NCBI RefSeq assembly: GCF_018320785.1
Contig: NC_054880.1
Location: 1,422,827 to 1,486,826 of the forward strand
Source: Cheilinus undulatus
Lineage: Eukaryota; Chordata; Actinopteri; Labriformes; Labridae
Direction: 5' to 3'
DNA length: 64,000 nt
The notes beneath the pieces were generated by a model that saw nothing but the letters and a program-made list of their open reading frames with translations, had not been told where the DNA came from and did not search any database. Both the position numbers and the translations under genes were made by a program. Below are positions 23,156 through 34,680 of the stretch, one piece after another; position 1 is the first letter of the stretch, and the number at the start of each line of letters is the position of its first letter.

Positions 23156-24095
23156 GATGGTTCCTAAAGGTTTTTTTGTAGTGACAAATGTGTATGGGCC
23201 TGTTTGATTGGAATTTTATTACTGAAAACTATTGAAGTTGATGCTAGTCTTTTTATATACTTTATTGTTGACAGAATACAGAACAACACTGTCAAAGACA
23301 GATTCAAACGGGGAAAAGAAAATACAGTTATATGCCAAGCCATACATATCTACATAGCTTACAGACACATAATGCACAAAGGTTTTCCAACGGGACAGTA
23401 GTAACACTAAAAACTTAGGGGGAAGCAATTGGATCTGCACAGATTATTCCAATATCAACATTGTTTCCATTGATAAAGGTGTTTCAGATCTAGCATAGGT
23501 TATCGCCTCTTTGTGAGCGTCACATTTTTTATTCTGCAGTCTTAGACAGAAGGTCACATTTTCCATGCATTGGATGTTTTTTTACAATACCTTCCCACTG
23601 ACTGATTGTAGGTGGCTCCCTGCAGAGCCATCACCTTGTTATGGCCTTTTTGCTTGCTGCTATACATTTTCTGAGGAGGTATCTGTCATTTTTAGGGAGT
23701 TTCAGATCTATATTTCCTAAGTAAAATATAAACAGGAAAATTCAAAACCATAGCAGAGGACTTTTCTAACTATAAGGTAGACGTTTTCCAAGAATGGTTT
23801 GAGAACAGGGCAGTGCCAGAGTATACTTGAATGATCTGCCATACCATGACCACATTCTCTCCAACATTTGACTGGGGAATGGGTTGTCTAGGTTTTTGTA
23901 TTGGTGTTATAAAAATCTGATAAGGTTCTTCCATGAAAAATCCCGCCATGATTGTGAGGCTGTAGTAGTGATTTGTGTGTTGATCATGTTTGTTCAGTCC
24001 TCAGAGGAAATAGCCACCCCCAGTTCCTTTTCCCACATAAACTGTTGAGTTCCCTCTTAGTTCAGTGATGTACCTGGATAATCCACCTATAACCT
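23156..24095. other. Gene C intron 1, middle part
   Basis: No gene recognised. The text at 23800-24060 (for example CACATTCTCTCCAACATTTG) has the feel of an old LINE in antisense, but no protein motif could be confirmed. A 17-base phrase AAGTTGATGCTAGTCTT at about 23234 recurs in the hairpin at 24096-24156. Confidence 0.3.
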
Positions 24096-24156
24096 GCATT
24101 GTTGTCAAAGACTAGCATCATAGGTGAAAGTTGATGCTAGTCTTTGACAACAATGC
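24096..24156. repeat. Perfect 25-bp inverted repeat (hairpin) with 11-base loop
   Basis: The left arm 24096-24120 and right arm 24132-24156 are exact reverse complements over all 25 bases. The loop is 24121-24131 (TAGGTGAAAGT). Key phrases are TTGTCAAAGACTAGCATCA and its complement. It lies in intron 1 of gene C on the transcribed strand. Confidence 0.9.
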
Positions 24157-25623
24157 ATAATTGTAAATTAGAATATTCATTGATGAAAATGTTGTGAAGT
24201 GAAAATAAAGTGATAGTCCAGTCATTCAAAAACACTTCTTATCATCTACATACAATTTTTGTGAGCTCCACCTTGAAAAAAGATTGAGCTTCCACTCAAA
24301 GTTTGACTTAACCTCTTAAAGCCTAAAACCCAAATTATAGCCAGACATTTCTTTTGTTTTTGGAAATTAAATGTTTATTTCACTTTCTACTGAAATCCAA
24401 AAAAATCCAAATTTCCATAGAATTTAACATAGGCTATGTATTTTTTTGTGTCTTATTTGATACATTAGGTGTTTTTGGTAACTCATAGTCCACTTGAGAG
24501 CATTTATATCATTTTTCAGATCATAGTTAGAAGTTTTTTTGAGTTATTTATTGGTCATATTGATTTGATAAAGATATCATAGAAGTATGTATCAAATATG
24601 CTACAACAGGCTTTAAGGGGTTAAATGTCTGAAACTTCACAGCAACGATAGAGAATTTTGAAAGACTTTAGGGTACTATTTCATCACTACATTACCTTTT
24701 AGGAACTTCTGAGGCAATAAATTGATGTTGGTGATTGTTAGTGTTTACAGTTTCACGAAATTTGGTGTTGAATGGGAAATATCCTCTGTTGTTTTTGAAA
24801 TTGAAAAGGTCCAGGCTCAGCCAGGTGAAGTAAGCCAGCAATCCAGTCAGAGACACTTCTGACCCGCATTGACTCAGACCACAGCAGCCAGCAAAATCAT
24901 CCTGGTTCTCGGGCAGAAGGCACATTTTTCTGTTATTTTTTAACCGTAAAAACATCACTCTTTTTGTCGCAAGAGCTTTGAATGTGTGTTGGTATTATAA
25001 GTTCATCCCACGTCTGCACGGACTGCAGGTTATTTCCGATCTGTTAATCTCTATAAACTGTAAATAATAACATTCACAATTGTATTTTTGTTACCGAAAA
25101 AAAAAAAGCCTCAACAAAGGTCTTAACAAGCTGGAATACCAACCATTCAACATGCTGCAAATGTCTTCTATTATGACTTTGTTCTTGTGAATCTAAGAGC
25201 CTTATTCTCACATTTAAAAAATTAGTCTTGTAATATTGCTTTCCCAACTTTATTCTCATAATATACTTTTATTTTCATAACATTACAACTCTGTTTTTTA
25301 AATCTCTTCGTATGTGTGGGGGAGGTTGCAAAAAATCTGGAAATTTCGACATCTGCAGAACAACATTTTATTAACCAATTCAGAGAATCTGTTGAAATCT
25401 TGGCATGAAGGCGACATGGTAGAAATCCACTGTTTGGATGGCCATGACTTTCAGGCCCTTATAAGGTCCTGTATTTGAAAACAGATATGATTCTGTAGTG
25501 AAGATCATTTCCTGGGTTCAGGGAAACTTCAGAAGCCATTTTCTGTGAGCACAGTCCATCACTACACCTTCAAATGCACTCAAAACTCTTACATGTAAAG
25601 ACTAATTTTGCTGTGTTCTGCAG
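24157..25623. other. Gene C intron 1, right part
   Basis: AT-rich intron with no recognised gene or complete transposon. It ends in the acceptor TGTGTTCTGCAG at 25612-25623. Confidence 0.4.
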
Positions 25624-26983
25624 AAATCCAGCAGCTGTTGGAGAGCTTCCACCTGAGCAGCGTGATAGGAGTCCAGGTCTGGACCAGCCTCCACACATTA
25701 AAGAGGAAGAGGAGGAACTGAGGAACTGTCAGAAAGGACTGGAGGAACTCAACACCACAAAGTTCCCCTTCACTCCTGTCCTTGTGAAGAGTGAAGATGA
25801 GGAAGAGAAACCACAAATCTCACAGGTTCATCAAACACAGACAGGAGAGGTGGAACCAGGAGCTGGTGGAGAGGACTGTGAAGGAGTAGAACAGGCCAGA
25901 AACTCAGATACAGAGAGGCATTTACATTCAGAGACTGAGGACAAGGATGAAGACTCATCTGAAGCTGAGACTGATGACAGTGAGGACTGGAGGGACACAG
26001 CAGAATATCAGTCTGGTTTAGACTCACTGGAAAAAATCAATGATAGCAGGTCAAACACTGACAAAAGATTGCATAGCTGTCCCGAGTGTGGTAAAAAATT
26101 TGGACTGAAAGGGCACCTGACTGCACACATGATAGTTCACACTGGCGAAAAACACTTCAGTTGCTCTGACTGTGGTACAAGATTTAAACGAAAGTCTTGT
26201 CTGACCAGACATATGCTACTTCACAAAGAGGAAAAACCTTTCAGCTGCTCTCAGTGTTGTAAAACTTTCAAAATGAGAGGGAATCTAAATAAACATATGA
26301 GAGTTCATCGAGAAGAGGAGCCCTTTAGCTGCTCTGACTGTGGTAAAAGATTTAAATATAACTCAAATCTGACCAAACACTTGTTACTTCACACAGGGGA
26401 GAAACCCTTTTGCTGTACTCGGTGTGACAAAAGATTCAACCAAAAGTCTCATCTGGAGAGACACATGTTAGTTCACTCAGAAAAGAGACCCTTAAGCTGC
26501 CCTGAGTGCGATAAAAGATTTAAACACGAGTCCTCTCTGATTTCACACATACTAGTCCACACAGGAGAGAAGCCCTTCAGCTGCCCTGAGTGTGGGAAAA
26601 GATTCAACCAAAGGGCTCATCTGAGCTCCCATTTGTTAGTTCACACAGAAGAGAAACCCCTGAGCTGCTCTGCATGTGATAAAAGATTTAAACACAAGTC
26701 TAACCTGGATGCACACTTATTAGTCCACACAAAAGAAAAACCCTTCAGTTGCTCCGAGTGTGATAAGAGTTACAAACAAAGGTCTCATCTGAACTCTCAT
26801 ATGTTAATCCACACAGGGGAGAAACCCTTCAGCTGCAAAGTTTGTGAAAAAAGATTTTCATGGAGGAAACAGTTTAGAAGACACAGGTGTATTGGTAGAC
26901 AGGCTCTAGAAAATGACTTAAAAAGAGCTAATGAAGAGGAGTCAGTGACAGAAGAATCTGGCAGGAACTCGGCTCCAGTTTGA
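25624..26983 (+). CDS. Zinc-finger gene C, coding exon 2 (acidic linker + 10 fingers)
   Basis: The start of the exon still shows family DNA (AAATCCAGCAGCTGTTGG), but a small deletion relative to paralogues has shifted the frame. The open frame reads NPAAVGELPPEQRDRSPGLD and needs a phase-2 exon 1, which the exon remnant at 21974-22023 supplies. The linker has PPHIKEEEEEL and VLVKSEDEEEKP. Ten fingers follow, with helix residues LGHA, RSCR, MGNK, YSNK, QSHR, HSSS, QAHS, HSNA, QSHS, and a terminal C2HC finger WKQR (RRHRC). The frame can also be read upstream into the intron to an ATG at 25574. After the fingers comes a charged tail ending in SGRNSAPV. Finger array intact, so probably functional as a DNA binder; the N-terminus is the doubtful part. 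Confidence 0.88.
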
Positions 26984-27160
26984 GAATAAGACTGAAGACT
27001 CCATTGAAGCTGCTACTGCAGCCAGATGATATGAGAACATCATCAACACCCAAGCCCCTGGTGGTGCTCTAAAGGCTTTGCTGATGACAGAAATAAGTTA
27101 CCAGTTTTAAACTGGGCAGCTTTAAATAATGTTCCAGAGGTTAAAGGCTTTGATCTACTT
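26984..27160 (+). other. Gene C 3' UTR start
   Basis: Short 3' UTR sequence up to the hAT-like insertion. Candidate poly(A) signals AATAAA lie only beyond it, at 28458-28463 and 28483-28488. Confidence 0.4.
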
Positions 27161-28023
27161 TACTGATCATCAACTGGCGGCCCGGGGGCCATATCAGGCC
27201 CTCCAAATCTTCCTGTCTGGCCCCAAAAGATCATTAAATTCAGAAAAGGAGGGAAAGAAGATGTTGTGGTTTTAAGAGTATCCTTTGGCTTTAAATATCT
27301 GCAGCTGTTAAATCCACCCCACAAACAATTAATATTGAAATGATTTTAGAATGACTAAACAGCTGTTCTGTTTTTACTGAAATTTACTGTCATAATTAGT
27401 AGATATTTAAAAAAGGGTTAATGTTGACAGACGTGCTGCAAAAATGACCAGATAAGGTGGTGAAAAGGGGTTAGAGAATTGCAAAAATAAGTGGCAAATT
27501 GGGTTGTGGAATGGCATAAAAGGGACTGAAATTGGCAGGGAAAGTTGTGAAAAGAGGTTAAAATGTGGCAAAAATTGGTAAAAGAGGAAAAAAGGGCAAA
27601 AGGTATCAAAAATTGGTTACAAATGACAAAAAATAGGAGAAAAAGTCTTGAAAAGGGGTTAAAAATTGGCAAAAATAGAAGAAAAGTGGCAAAAAATGGG
27701 TAAAAGAGTGGCACAAACAGGATAAAACGTGCACGAAAAGTGGTTCAAAAGGGGATACAATCTTGCAAAAATTGGGTTAAAGAGGCAAAAAGGGGCTACA
27801 ATTGGCAAAAATTAGTTGATACTAGTACTAAATCACAAATGGGGAGGGTCTATTCTTCCTGGTAATGTAATAAAAATGTCCTGCATTTTGAAAGAAAATA
27901 CAAATACCAATACAATTATATTACTAAAAATATATTTAATTTTTGTGTATTTGAAAGTCCAGCCCTCAGAGTTTCTGCTGAGACTAGATCTGGCCCTTGT
28001 GCAAATATACTTGATGAGCCCTG
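27161..28023. mobile_element. Non-autonomous hAT-like element with GGCAAAAATTGG-type internal array
   Basis: Target duplications ATCTACTT (27153-27160) and ATCTACTG (28024-28031), 7 of 8 identical. The left end TACTGATCATCAACTGG is followed by CGGCCCGGGGGCC. The right end is CTTGATGAGCCCTG, preceded by GATCTGGCCCTTGTGCAAAT. The interior 27430-27810 is a purine-rich array of TGGCAAAAATTGGTTAAAAG-like phrases, the complement of the array in family 2. No transposase frame. Confidence 0.75.
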
Positions 28024-29214
28024 ATCTACTGGCTTCTTTTTTATTATTATTATTGATGTTACAGACTTTTGTAATTGGTGGAGCATCTTGCAAACACTCT
28101 CAAGCTTGAAAGATGTGTCATTTTCATGTTTCTATTCACACACTGATGTGAAGCAGCATTCTCTGCACAGCACACAACAGAAACCCTTTAGATCACCGTT
28201 TCCAGCATAGAGCCCAGCGACAAGTCAAAGATACAAATATTGACCAGCTGATGGCTGGAATCAGACACCTTTCAGCCTGCTCGGCCCTGACTAGTGACAC
28301 ACCATTCCTCTCAATTTTGAGTGATTTTCTAAATGATTCTCCGAAAGCAGACACCAGCTCTGAAATGTGCAGCGCAATGTGCTATAGCCACTCATATATG
28401 CTAATTTATAATTTAACATTCTAACTGTATTCTTTGGTGACAGTGGGGCATTTGAATAATAAAACCTCAGCTCGTGAATGTGAATAAACAGACTGAGCTC
28501 CAGTCAGATGTATCATCTTGCAGGAACATCTGGTATGGATCCTTTCATGGGATCCTCTCAACTTTGTTTGTTTGTTTGTGATCAGAGATTTTCATGACTT
28601 ATACAGATAAAAAGACACCTGTGCTTTGGTTTAGTTATGAGACTTGAATTTTGTTTTGTTGGTCTCACTGGTTTTATATAATCAGCGTTTAAATAGTACT
28701 GAGGGTACATGGGTGTCATTTCAGTTTTACAAAACAGGGATGACTGCGGCTCTTTGTGGATGCTCTTGGAGAACAGGGAAATAATGTGTGAAATAAAAAA
28801 GGAACACACTGAGGAAGGAAAGCCTTTATTACAAGGCCCAAGTCCTTTATGATAAAGGGATTTTAAGTATTTCCTTCCTAATTGTTTACATTTTTCATAA
28901 TTTCAGCACCTGTTTCCTCTTTTAATAGTAAACAAAACTTATTGTACTTTACACTATGCACTTCATTCTCTCAGAAACAATTACTATTATCTCTATTCTG
29001 TAGTAGAGGTTGCACAACTTGAGAATTTTTAAAGTCAGCTTTCATGTGATAAAAGTCGTCTCGACTCTGACTAGTCATTAATAAAATCATAAATAAATCT
29101 ACAGGAGAAGGGAATAGCTTAAAATAACCAACAATATCTATATTTTGCAAATCATAATCCATATACGCCTAACAACAGGCAGCTTACAAACAAACTGGAC
29201 TAAAATGTAATTTA
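28024..29214. other. Spacer downstream of gene C
   Basis: No gene recognised. 28100-28440 may include a decayed transposase-like stretch, but no motif could be confirmed. Two AATAAA signals occur near 28460-28488. Confidence 0.3.
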
Positions 29215-29566
29215 GTTTTCATCGAACATTCAAAATCCATCATATTTCTCCACTGTAGGTAAATCTGTCAACAAATAATGCATCTGTAAATATTCTGCCT
29301 CTCATCTGTAGAAAGCAGGTTTGGCAGAGTGCATGGAACACACTACCATGATTTGGTACCAGATTTTGGCAAGAAAATAAATGCTTGGACTAAAAGTAAG
29401 ACTAAAATGTGAGGACTTTTTATGGACTAAAACTAGACTAATATGTCTTGAGTTTTCGTCGACTAAAACAAAAAAGGGTGGAAATGACTCAAAGGGGACT
29501 AAAACTAAAATGCATTTCATTTAAAGACTGAAACTAAAATTAAAAATAGCAACCAACATTAACACT
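29215..29566 (-). mobile_element. hAT-like element, family 3, inverted and truncated copy
   Basis: It shares AAATAAATGCTTGGACTAAAAGT and the ACCATGATTTGGTACCAGATTT region with 22628-23147 in opposite orientation, and ends in CCAACATTAACACTG at 29566. The other terminus is not recognisable. Confidence 0.65.
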
Positions 29567-29959
29567 GGTGTGAGTGCAAACAACAAAAGGGTAATATAGT
29601 ATATAACAGAATTTACAAAAATTTAAAAAATAAAAACTGATGCACTGTCACTAGATTTCTAGAGTGGCACATTATATGCCTTACTTGCCATCTTCTTGGT
29701 GCCCATTGTTTCATTTTATGTTACTTCAGCCTTTATTTAAGCCATTTAGACCTAAGGCCACCTATACAAAACCCTCTATAAACTGAAATATTGCTCGGAT
29801 CATCAAAAAAACACAGAAATTTATAGTTTTGAGAGTAGGTCAGTGGGTCAGCCTTGATGGGATGTTTTCTGGTAACTCACTTGTCTTTAAACTTTTATTA
29901 ACCTCGAGTTTGGTTTTAGCAGCATCAAAGACCAAGTTAAGTTTCTGCAGACAAGACTA

Positions 29960-30190
29960 AAAAAACAGTGAACCCAGATTAAAAACTCAAAGCCCTGCAA
30001 AATTTAACAACAACAAATAAGGATGTCATCAGCTTAAAATAATATGAGGCATTTGACAATTTATCACACAGATTGCTGACATAAATAGAGAATAAAATAG
30101 GTCCTAAGACTGAATCTTGAGGCACGCCTTTAGGACCTCCAGAAAAGAAGCGGTGGATCCAACCATCTGAACACATTGCCAATCAAATAG
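29960..30190 (-). mobile_element. LINE reverse-transcriptase fragment
   Basis: The minus strand reads KGVPQDSVLGPILFSIYVSN followed by LCDKLSNASYYF. This is the GVPQGSVLGPLLFSIYINDL block of non-LTR reverse transcriptases. The YADD box that should follow is degraded. Fragment only. Confidence 0.7.
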
Positions 30191-30700
30191 TTCATCACAC
30201 AGCAGTAAAGTCAACTATCCATGCAGCCCCTGTTCTACAGTGAGAATTGTTTTCAGGAAAGAATGGGATTGTTTTAGATTTTAGCTTGTAAACATTTTTT
30301 GATGTAGTTCATGAGTAAAGCCTGAAGTAATCTGATCAAAGACATCATTTTCTCAAACATTATCTTCGAAGAAGGAGCTTAAGAGGCCGCTGACAATTTT
30401 GTCCAATCAGAGTCGATCAATCAGAGTTACTCAAAAGAGTAAACTGTCATAATTTTGCCTCTCAGGTGGCACTTAAGAGGACAACTTGTCAAGTTTTGTC
30501 CAGTAATAAGGGTACTTGACTGGGAAATTGCCAAATTTTGTACAATGCAAATCAAGATTTCAAGAGAGTAAATCAAATAATAGTAGGCAGTAATGAAATA
30601 TATTTCAAATTACCGCTGCCAGCATAATTCCTGCGTTTTTTGTCCCTCTCACCTTACTGTGAGGTCTCTGGGCTTCTTTCATTACAGGTTTAAAACATTT
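30191..30700. other. Spacer upstream of gene D
   Basis: Nothing recognised except possible further LINE decay next to 30190. It ends at the conserved upstream block AACATTTATTTTGAAGGTCA (about 30695). Confidence 0.35.
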
Positions 30701-30726
30701 ATTTTGAAGGTCACAGACAACGCTCG

Positions 30727-30798
30727 ACCGGAAATCCGTTATCTACCAGCATGGAGGCAACCCGGAACACTGCTAACTTGGGCTCGTCGTTGTTGTGA
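30727..30798 (+). promoter_or_regulatory. Gene D promoter core: ETS-like site and mini upstream ORF
   Basis: ACCGGAAATC (30727-30736) is a one-to-two base variant of the paralogues' ETS site. CAGCATGGAGGC replaces the YY1-like ATGGCG. The ATG at 30751 opens MEATRNTANLGSSLL-stop (30751-30798). The preceding ATTTTGAAGGTCACAGACAA block is shared with B and E. Confidence 0.5.
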
Positions 30799-31066
30799 TA
30801 GAAACGCATAACGACATAAACCAACAGGTCTTTCAAACGTTTCAATGAATGGACTCTGCACTATTTAACGGTTTTTAAATGTTCTACCTCTCACTCATCT
30901 CCCGGTAGATCCCGAAGCCCGGTTAGCCTAGCTTAGCTTAGCATAGTTAGCATGCTTGTTGGCGACAGATGACAGGAAAGGGGAACTTGTCGGAGTTGCT
31001 GTTCGATAAGATTTCCGTGTTTTAATACAGTTTAAGTGACGACAAGGTCCTTGCTATAGTGTGAGA

Positions 31067-31259
31067 ATGTCGTCAGTCGATATTATGAGAGCTTTCGTCT
31101 CTCAGAGACTTTCTGTGGCTGCTGATGAGATATTTGGGCTGTTTGAAAGGACAGTAATGGAGTACGAGGAGAAGCTTCGACGGACGAAAGAGGAAAACCA
31201 GCGACAACAGAAACTTCTGGACACCATTTTAAAGCCCCAGATTCGTTTACGCAGAGCAG
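31067..31259 (+). CDS. Zinc-finger gene D, coding exon 1 (fish N-terminal helical module)
   Basis: ATG at 31067; 64 codons plus one base to the donor GAGCAG|GTTTGT at 31260. The peptide MSSVDIMRAFVSQRLSVA continues with DEIFGLFERTVMEYEEKL and RRTKEENQRQQKLLDTIL. It is the most diverged intact module at its first few residues. Phase 1 fits exon 2 at 36325. The 5' UTR carries repeated TAGCTTAGC phrases (30925-30955). Confidence 0.85.
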
Positions 31260-31767
31260 GTTTGTCTTTTTTCCTCTACTCACTGCCCTTACTCTGGTTG
31301 AACCGAATTAAAAAGAAAAACACTAGACAAAAGCAGTAGCGTATTCTGAAAATTACGGTAACTGAACGGCTGTCAAACGTCAATGTTTGACATTTCCGCA
31401 TATAAAGCCAACAGAATGCGCAATAATAATTAAAATTTAACTACTGAGACACTCTTTAAAGATCAAGGATTACTATTACATTATAAGTCCATATGTGAAC
31501 ATAACAGTCATGAATGTTGTTAGGAATTCAACAAGAAATATCTCGAAGAGTAAACCTTGACTCTTAAATAACGAATGATAAAAGTGAAAGTGGTAAAAAC
31601 TTGTGTGAAATGAATAACTTTAGTGATAAAAATGGGTGTCAATTAAAAAAAAGAAAAATGATAAATTGATTTGATGAAATAGTGGCATTTTTTTAATAAT
31701 TAGATTATTTTTCATTCACAATAAGCTTAAATCATTAACAGCAAACATTTTCATTTATCATTTAAGG

Positions 31768-32663
31768 CACATGTGTCAAACTCAAGGCCCGGGGGCCAAA
31801 TCCAGCCAATGAAACAGTTAAATACACCCCACAAGATGATCTCATATTTCTGTTAAAACTGGCCCATCAGTCTGAGGTCTGCAGATTTCCTCAAGTATAA
31901 AAATGTCAACTTATCCTTGATGATTTAAGATATCTTTGTTGAGTGACAAAATCTGAAAAAGTAAGGAGTAAAACTATTTAGATGAGAAGTCAGGAATGTT
32001 GAAACAGAAATTAATTTGTGTTTAAGTTCACATTTTCAATTTAGCATCTCACAATTAGGACTCAAAGTTAGGATTTTGATTTTTTAATTTCATAATTTGA
32101 GCATTTCAACTCATAATTTTGACTTTTCATACAATATTTTGAGCCTTAAGATTCATGATTCTAGTTTTTAAGTGATATTCTGACCTTTTTAACCGTCTTT
32201 TCTGTATTTTACCTCATATTTTCAACTCCAGACTTTGACGTCATAATCCTATAGTTTGACCTTTTAGACTCACAATTTAAAATTTTGTTCATATTTTGAC
32301 TTTTAATTCCATAATTACAAATCTTATTTCATATTTTGACATTTTAAGCTCATGATTTTGACTTTCTATTATATTTGCCTTTAAAAAACAGAATTTTTCT
32401 ATTTCAGTTTCATGTTTTGACTTTTTTGAACTAATAAATTTACTTTTCTCAGATTGTGAGCCTTTAAACTTATCTTTTTTAACTTTTTTAAATGTCAAAA
32501 TCGTTTATCATCAGTGCTAAGTTTTTTTTTTTTTTTTTTTCATATTTTATTACTGGTGAAACAAGGTTGACAGTTTATGGTTAAAAAGGTGACACTGTTA
32601 GGCCCAAGGGTTAGTCCTGAATCCAGAATCCGGCCCCTGCAGTGATTGAGTTTGACACCCCTG
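31768..32663 (+). mobile_element. Non-autonomous hAT-like element, family 1
   Basis: Perfect target duplication ATTTAAGG at 31760-31767 and 32664-32671. Ends are CACATGTGTCAAACTC and GAGTTTGACACCCCTG. It has the same CAAGGCCCGGGGGCC and CCAGAATCCGGCCCCTGC subterminal phrases as 9888-10939 and a TTTTGAC-type internal array. It lies in intron 1 of gene D. Confidence 0.88.
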
Positions 32664-32727
32664 ATTTAAGGAAAGGGGCGTCAAGGTTGAAAGTAGCTAA
32701 AAGTGATCATAAAAATGTATTTTTGGT

Positions 32728-33000
32728 TTGATTAAGTTGGCTAGGATCTCCATTAGCTGCTGTTTTTCTTCTTGGGGTCCACAATAACCTTAGTGTGACA
32801 GTGCCATGTTGTTAGTACTTGCAGTGTACATGACATGGAGCAGTAAAACATCAGTGACATGTCATCACAGCTGACATCCCGACACTAACAGAACATCAAA
32901 GACATTATTAAAATAAATCGAAAAACAAAAGGGCAGCTTTTGAAAAAAATAATACAAATTTGACTTCATGCACTGACCTCCATATTTCACAATCAGAGTT
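32728..33000 (-). mobile_element. LINE 3' end, antisense
   Basis: GATTAAGTTGGCTAGGATCT, then CCATTAGCTGCTG and TTCTTGGGGTCCACAATAAC, is the reverse complement of a common fish LINE 3' end (GGACCCCAGGAAGA...CAGCTAATGGGGATCC). The inner boundary is unclear and may reach further right. Confidence 0.55.
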
Positions 33001-34144
33001 GGCTAGTCTGTTTATGTATCAACAGTGATATAGTAGAGGTAACTATTACAATTTATTTGATTCATTGTTATAATCACTGTTTTTCTTCTGATTATTACAG
33101 CTATCTAATTAACATTGCTATTACTACAACAATAACTACTACTATTATAAATATTTCAGTTGTTATTATTGTTTTTATTATTATTGGTGGTTAGTCTTTC
33201 TATTATTATTTTACATTTTCTTGAATCATGTTTTCAAAGCCCTTTCCCTTTAACTGTTTCTATTTTTTAATCTATATTTATAAACCACGCTTCAACTGAT
33301 TATTCTGTTCATGTAGTACAGACACCCAGTCTTGTTGCTATAGTTGCTGTCAAAACTTAGCTACATGTTGTTTGGGTTTTTTAGCCTTTACATAGTGTAT
33401 TTGTTCTTGATATATATGTGTGTGCACTAAGCTCCACATACAAATATACACATAAACACTCATACAGATGTACACATACAGACAAATCCTACATTTGTGT
33501 AACCATGAGCACAGACACAGACTGACCCTCCCCAGTCACATCAACAGCCTTTAATGAAATAAACTTGTACCCAGTTGATCAGCTGCATTAATGACTATTA
33601 TCACCAATTTCTTTATTTATTCACAGGTGATGAAAATGACTGGGATTTAAATGATTAACCCTCAGGCCCTCCTAGAGCCCTTTTAGGGCTTTTTGATTGT
33701 TTTTTTTGCTCTTACTTTGGCAGTTATCATGCTAAGGTGATGATATTGACAAAGATGTTCATTTTTAATGAATTTTTGGAATTTCATAATCCACACTGTG
33801 TTGACAGAATTTTCCACTGTGTAGACAAAAAACTCACACTCTCCTTCCTGAAGCCCTTTTAGGCCTCACTGACTACCATTAAAACCACCTATTTTCATTC
33901 TACTGCCACTGCAATACAGAAATGAGAAATCATGTTAATTCCTCTGTAATTCAGTCATTCAGAGGTAAAAATATTTGCACACCAAAAAAAAAAAAAAAAT
34001 TAGAAAAATAAATAAATAAATAAATAAAAAGAAATGCCACCAAATTTGACCATTTTTCAATGTTTGCAGAGAGGCATTGTGGGAGATAATGACCTTGTTT
34101 AAACTGATAGGATAAATCAGTGACTGTAGGCCAGTGGAATTAAT
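33001..34144. other. Gene D intron 1, AT-rich part
   Basis: Contains ATT/TTA-rich low-complexity sequence (33120-33240), an A-run at 33985 and an (AAAT)n stretch at about 34005-34032. No gene or bounded transposon. Confidence 0.4.
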
Positions 34145-34333
34145 TATTTCAACTTAACTACTTTGGATGTTTCCTATGGATGTCAGAGTCTGGTGGAAAA
34201 TTAAAATTATAACAATGAATTCACATTTGCTATCCATAGTGAGTACTGGAGTTAAGGACCAAAAATTAAAAAAAAAAAAATCTTTCATGTTTAATATTTC
34301 TAAATATATCCAATTTCCTAAAAGGGCTTTAAG

Positions 34334-34365
<32 letters not shown>

Positions 34366-34680
34366 ATTACACAAAACTTAATAGTACGTTAAAATCAGTG
34401 TTGCTGCTAATCATTGACATATCCAAGACTGATAATCCCTGAACAAAAAAATCTGCTTTGCATTTTTCAAATAGAAAATAGGCCTAATTAATTTCTTGTG
34501 TCAGAAAATGTGGCATTATGACAATAAACTGGCATTAAAATTATGAAAAATAATTCACATCTTCTAGACATGACAAGGACTGGAGTTGAGGACCAAAAAT
34601 AATTTTAAAAAAAGTTTTTAATACTTTTAGATATACCCAATGTAACAAAAGAGCTTTAAGAGGGAGAGTGTGATTTTTTT
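34145..34680. repeat. Diverged direct duplication of about 200 bases, offset about 324
   Basis: CTGGAGTTAAGGACCAAAAA near 34246 recurs as CTGGAGTTGAGGACCAAAAA near 34570. It is followed in both by similar text down to GGGCTTTAAGTGTGATT and AGAGCTTTAAGAGGGAGAGT. The sequence before it (ATTAAAATTAT...AATTCACAT) also recurs. A (TTTA)n microsatellite at about 34338-34371 lies between. Confidence 0.6.
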
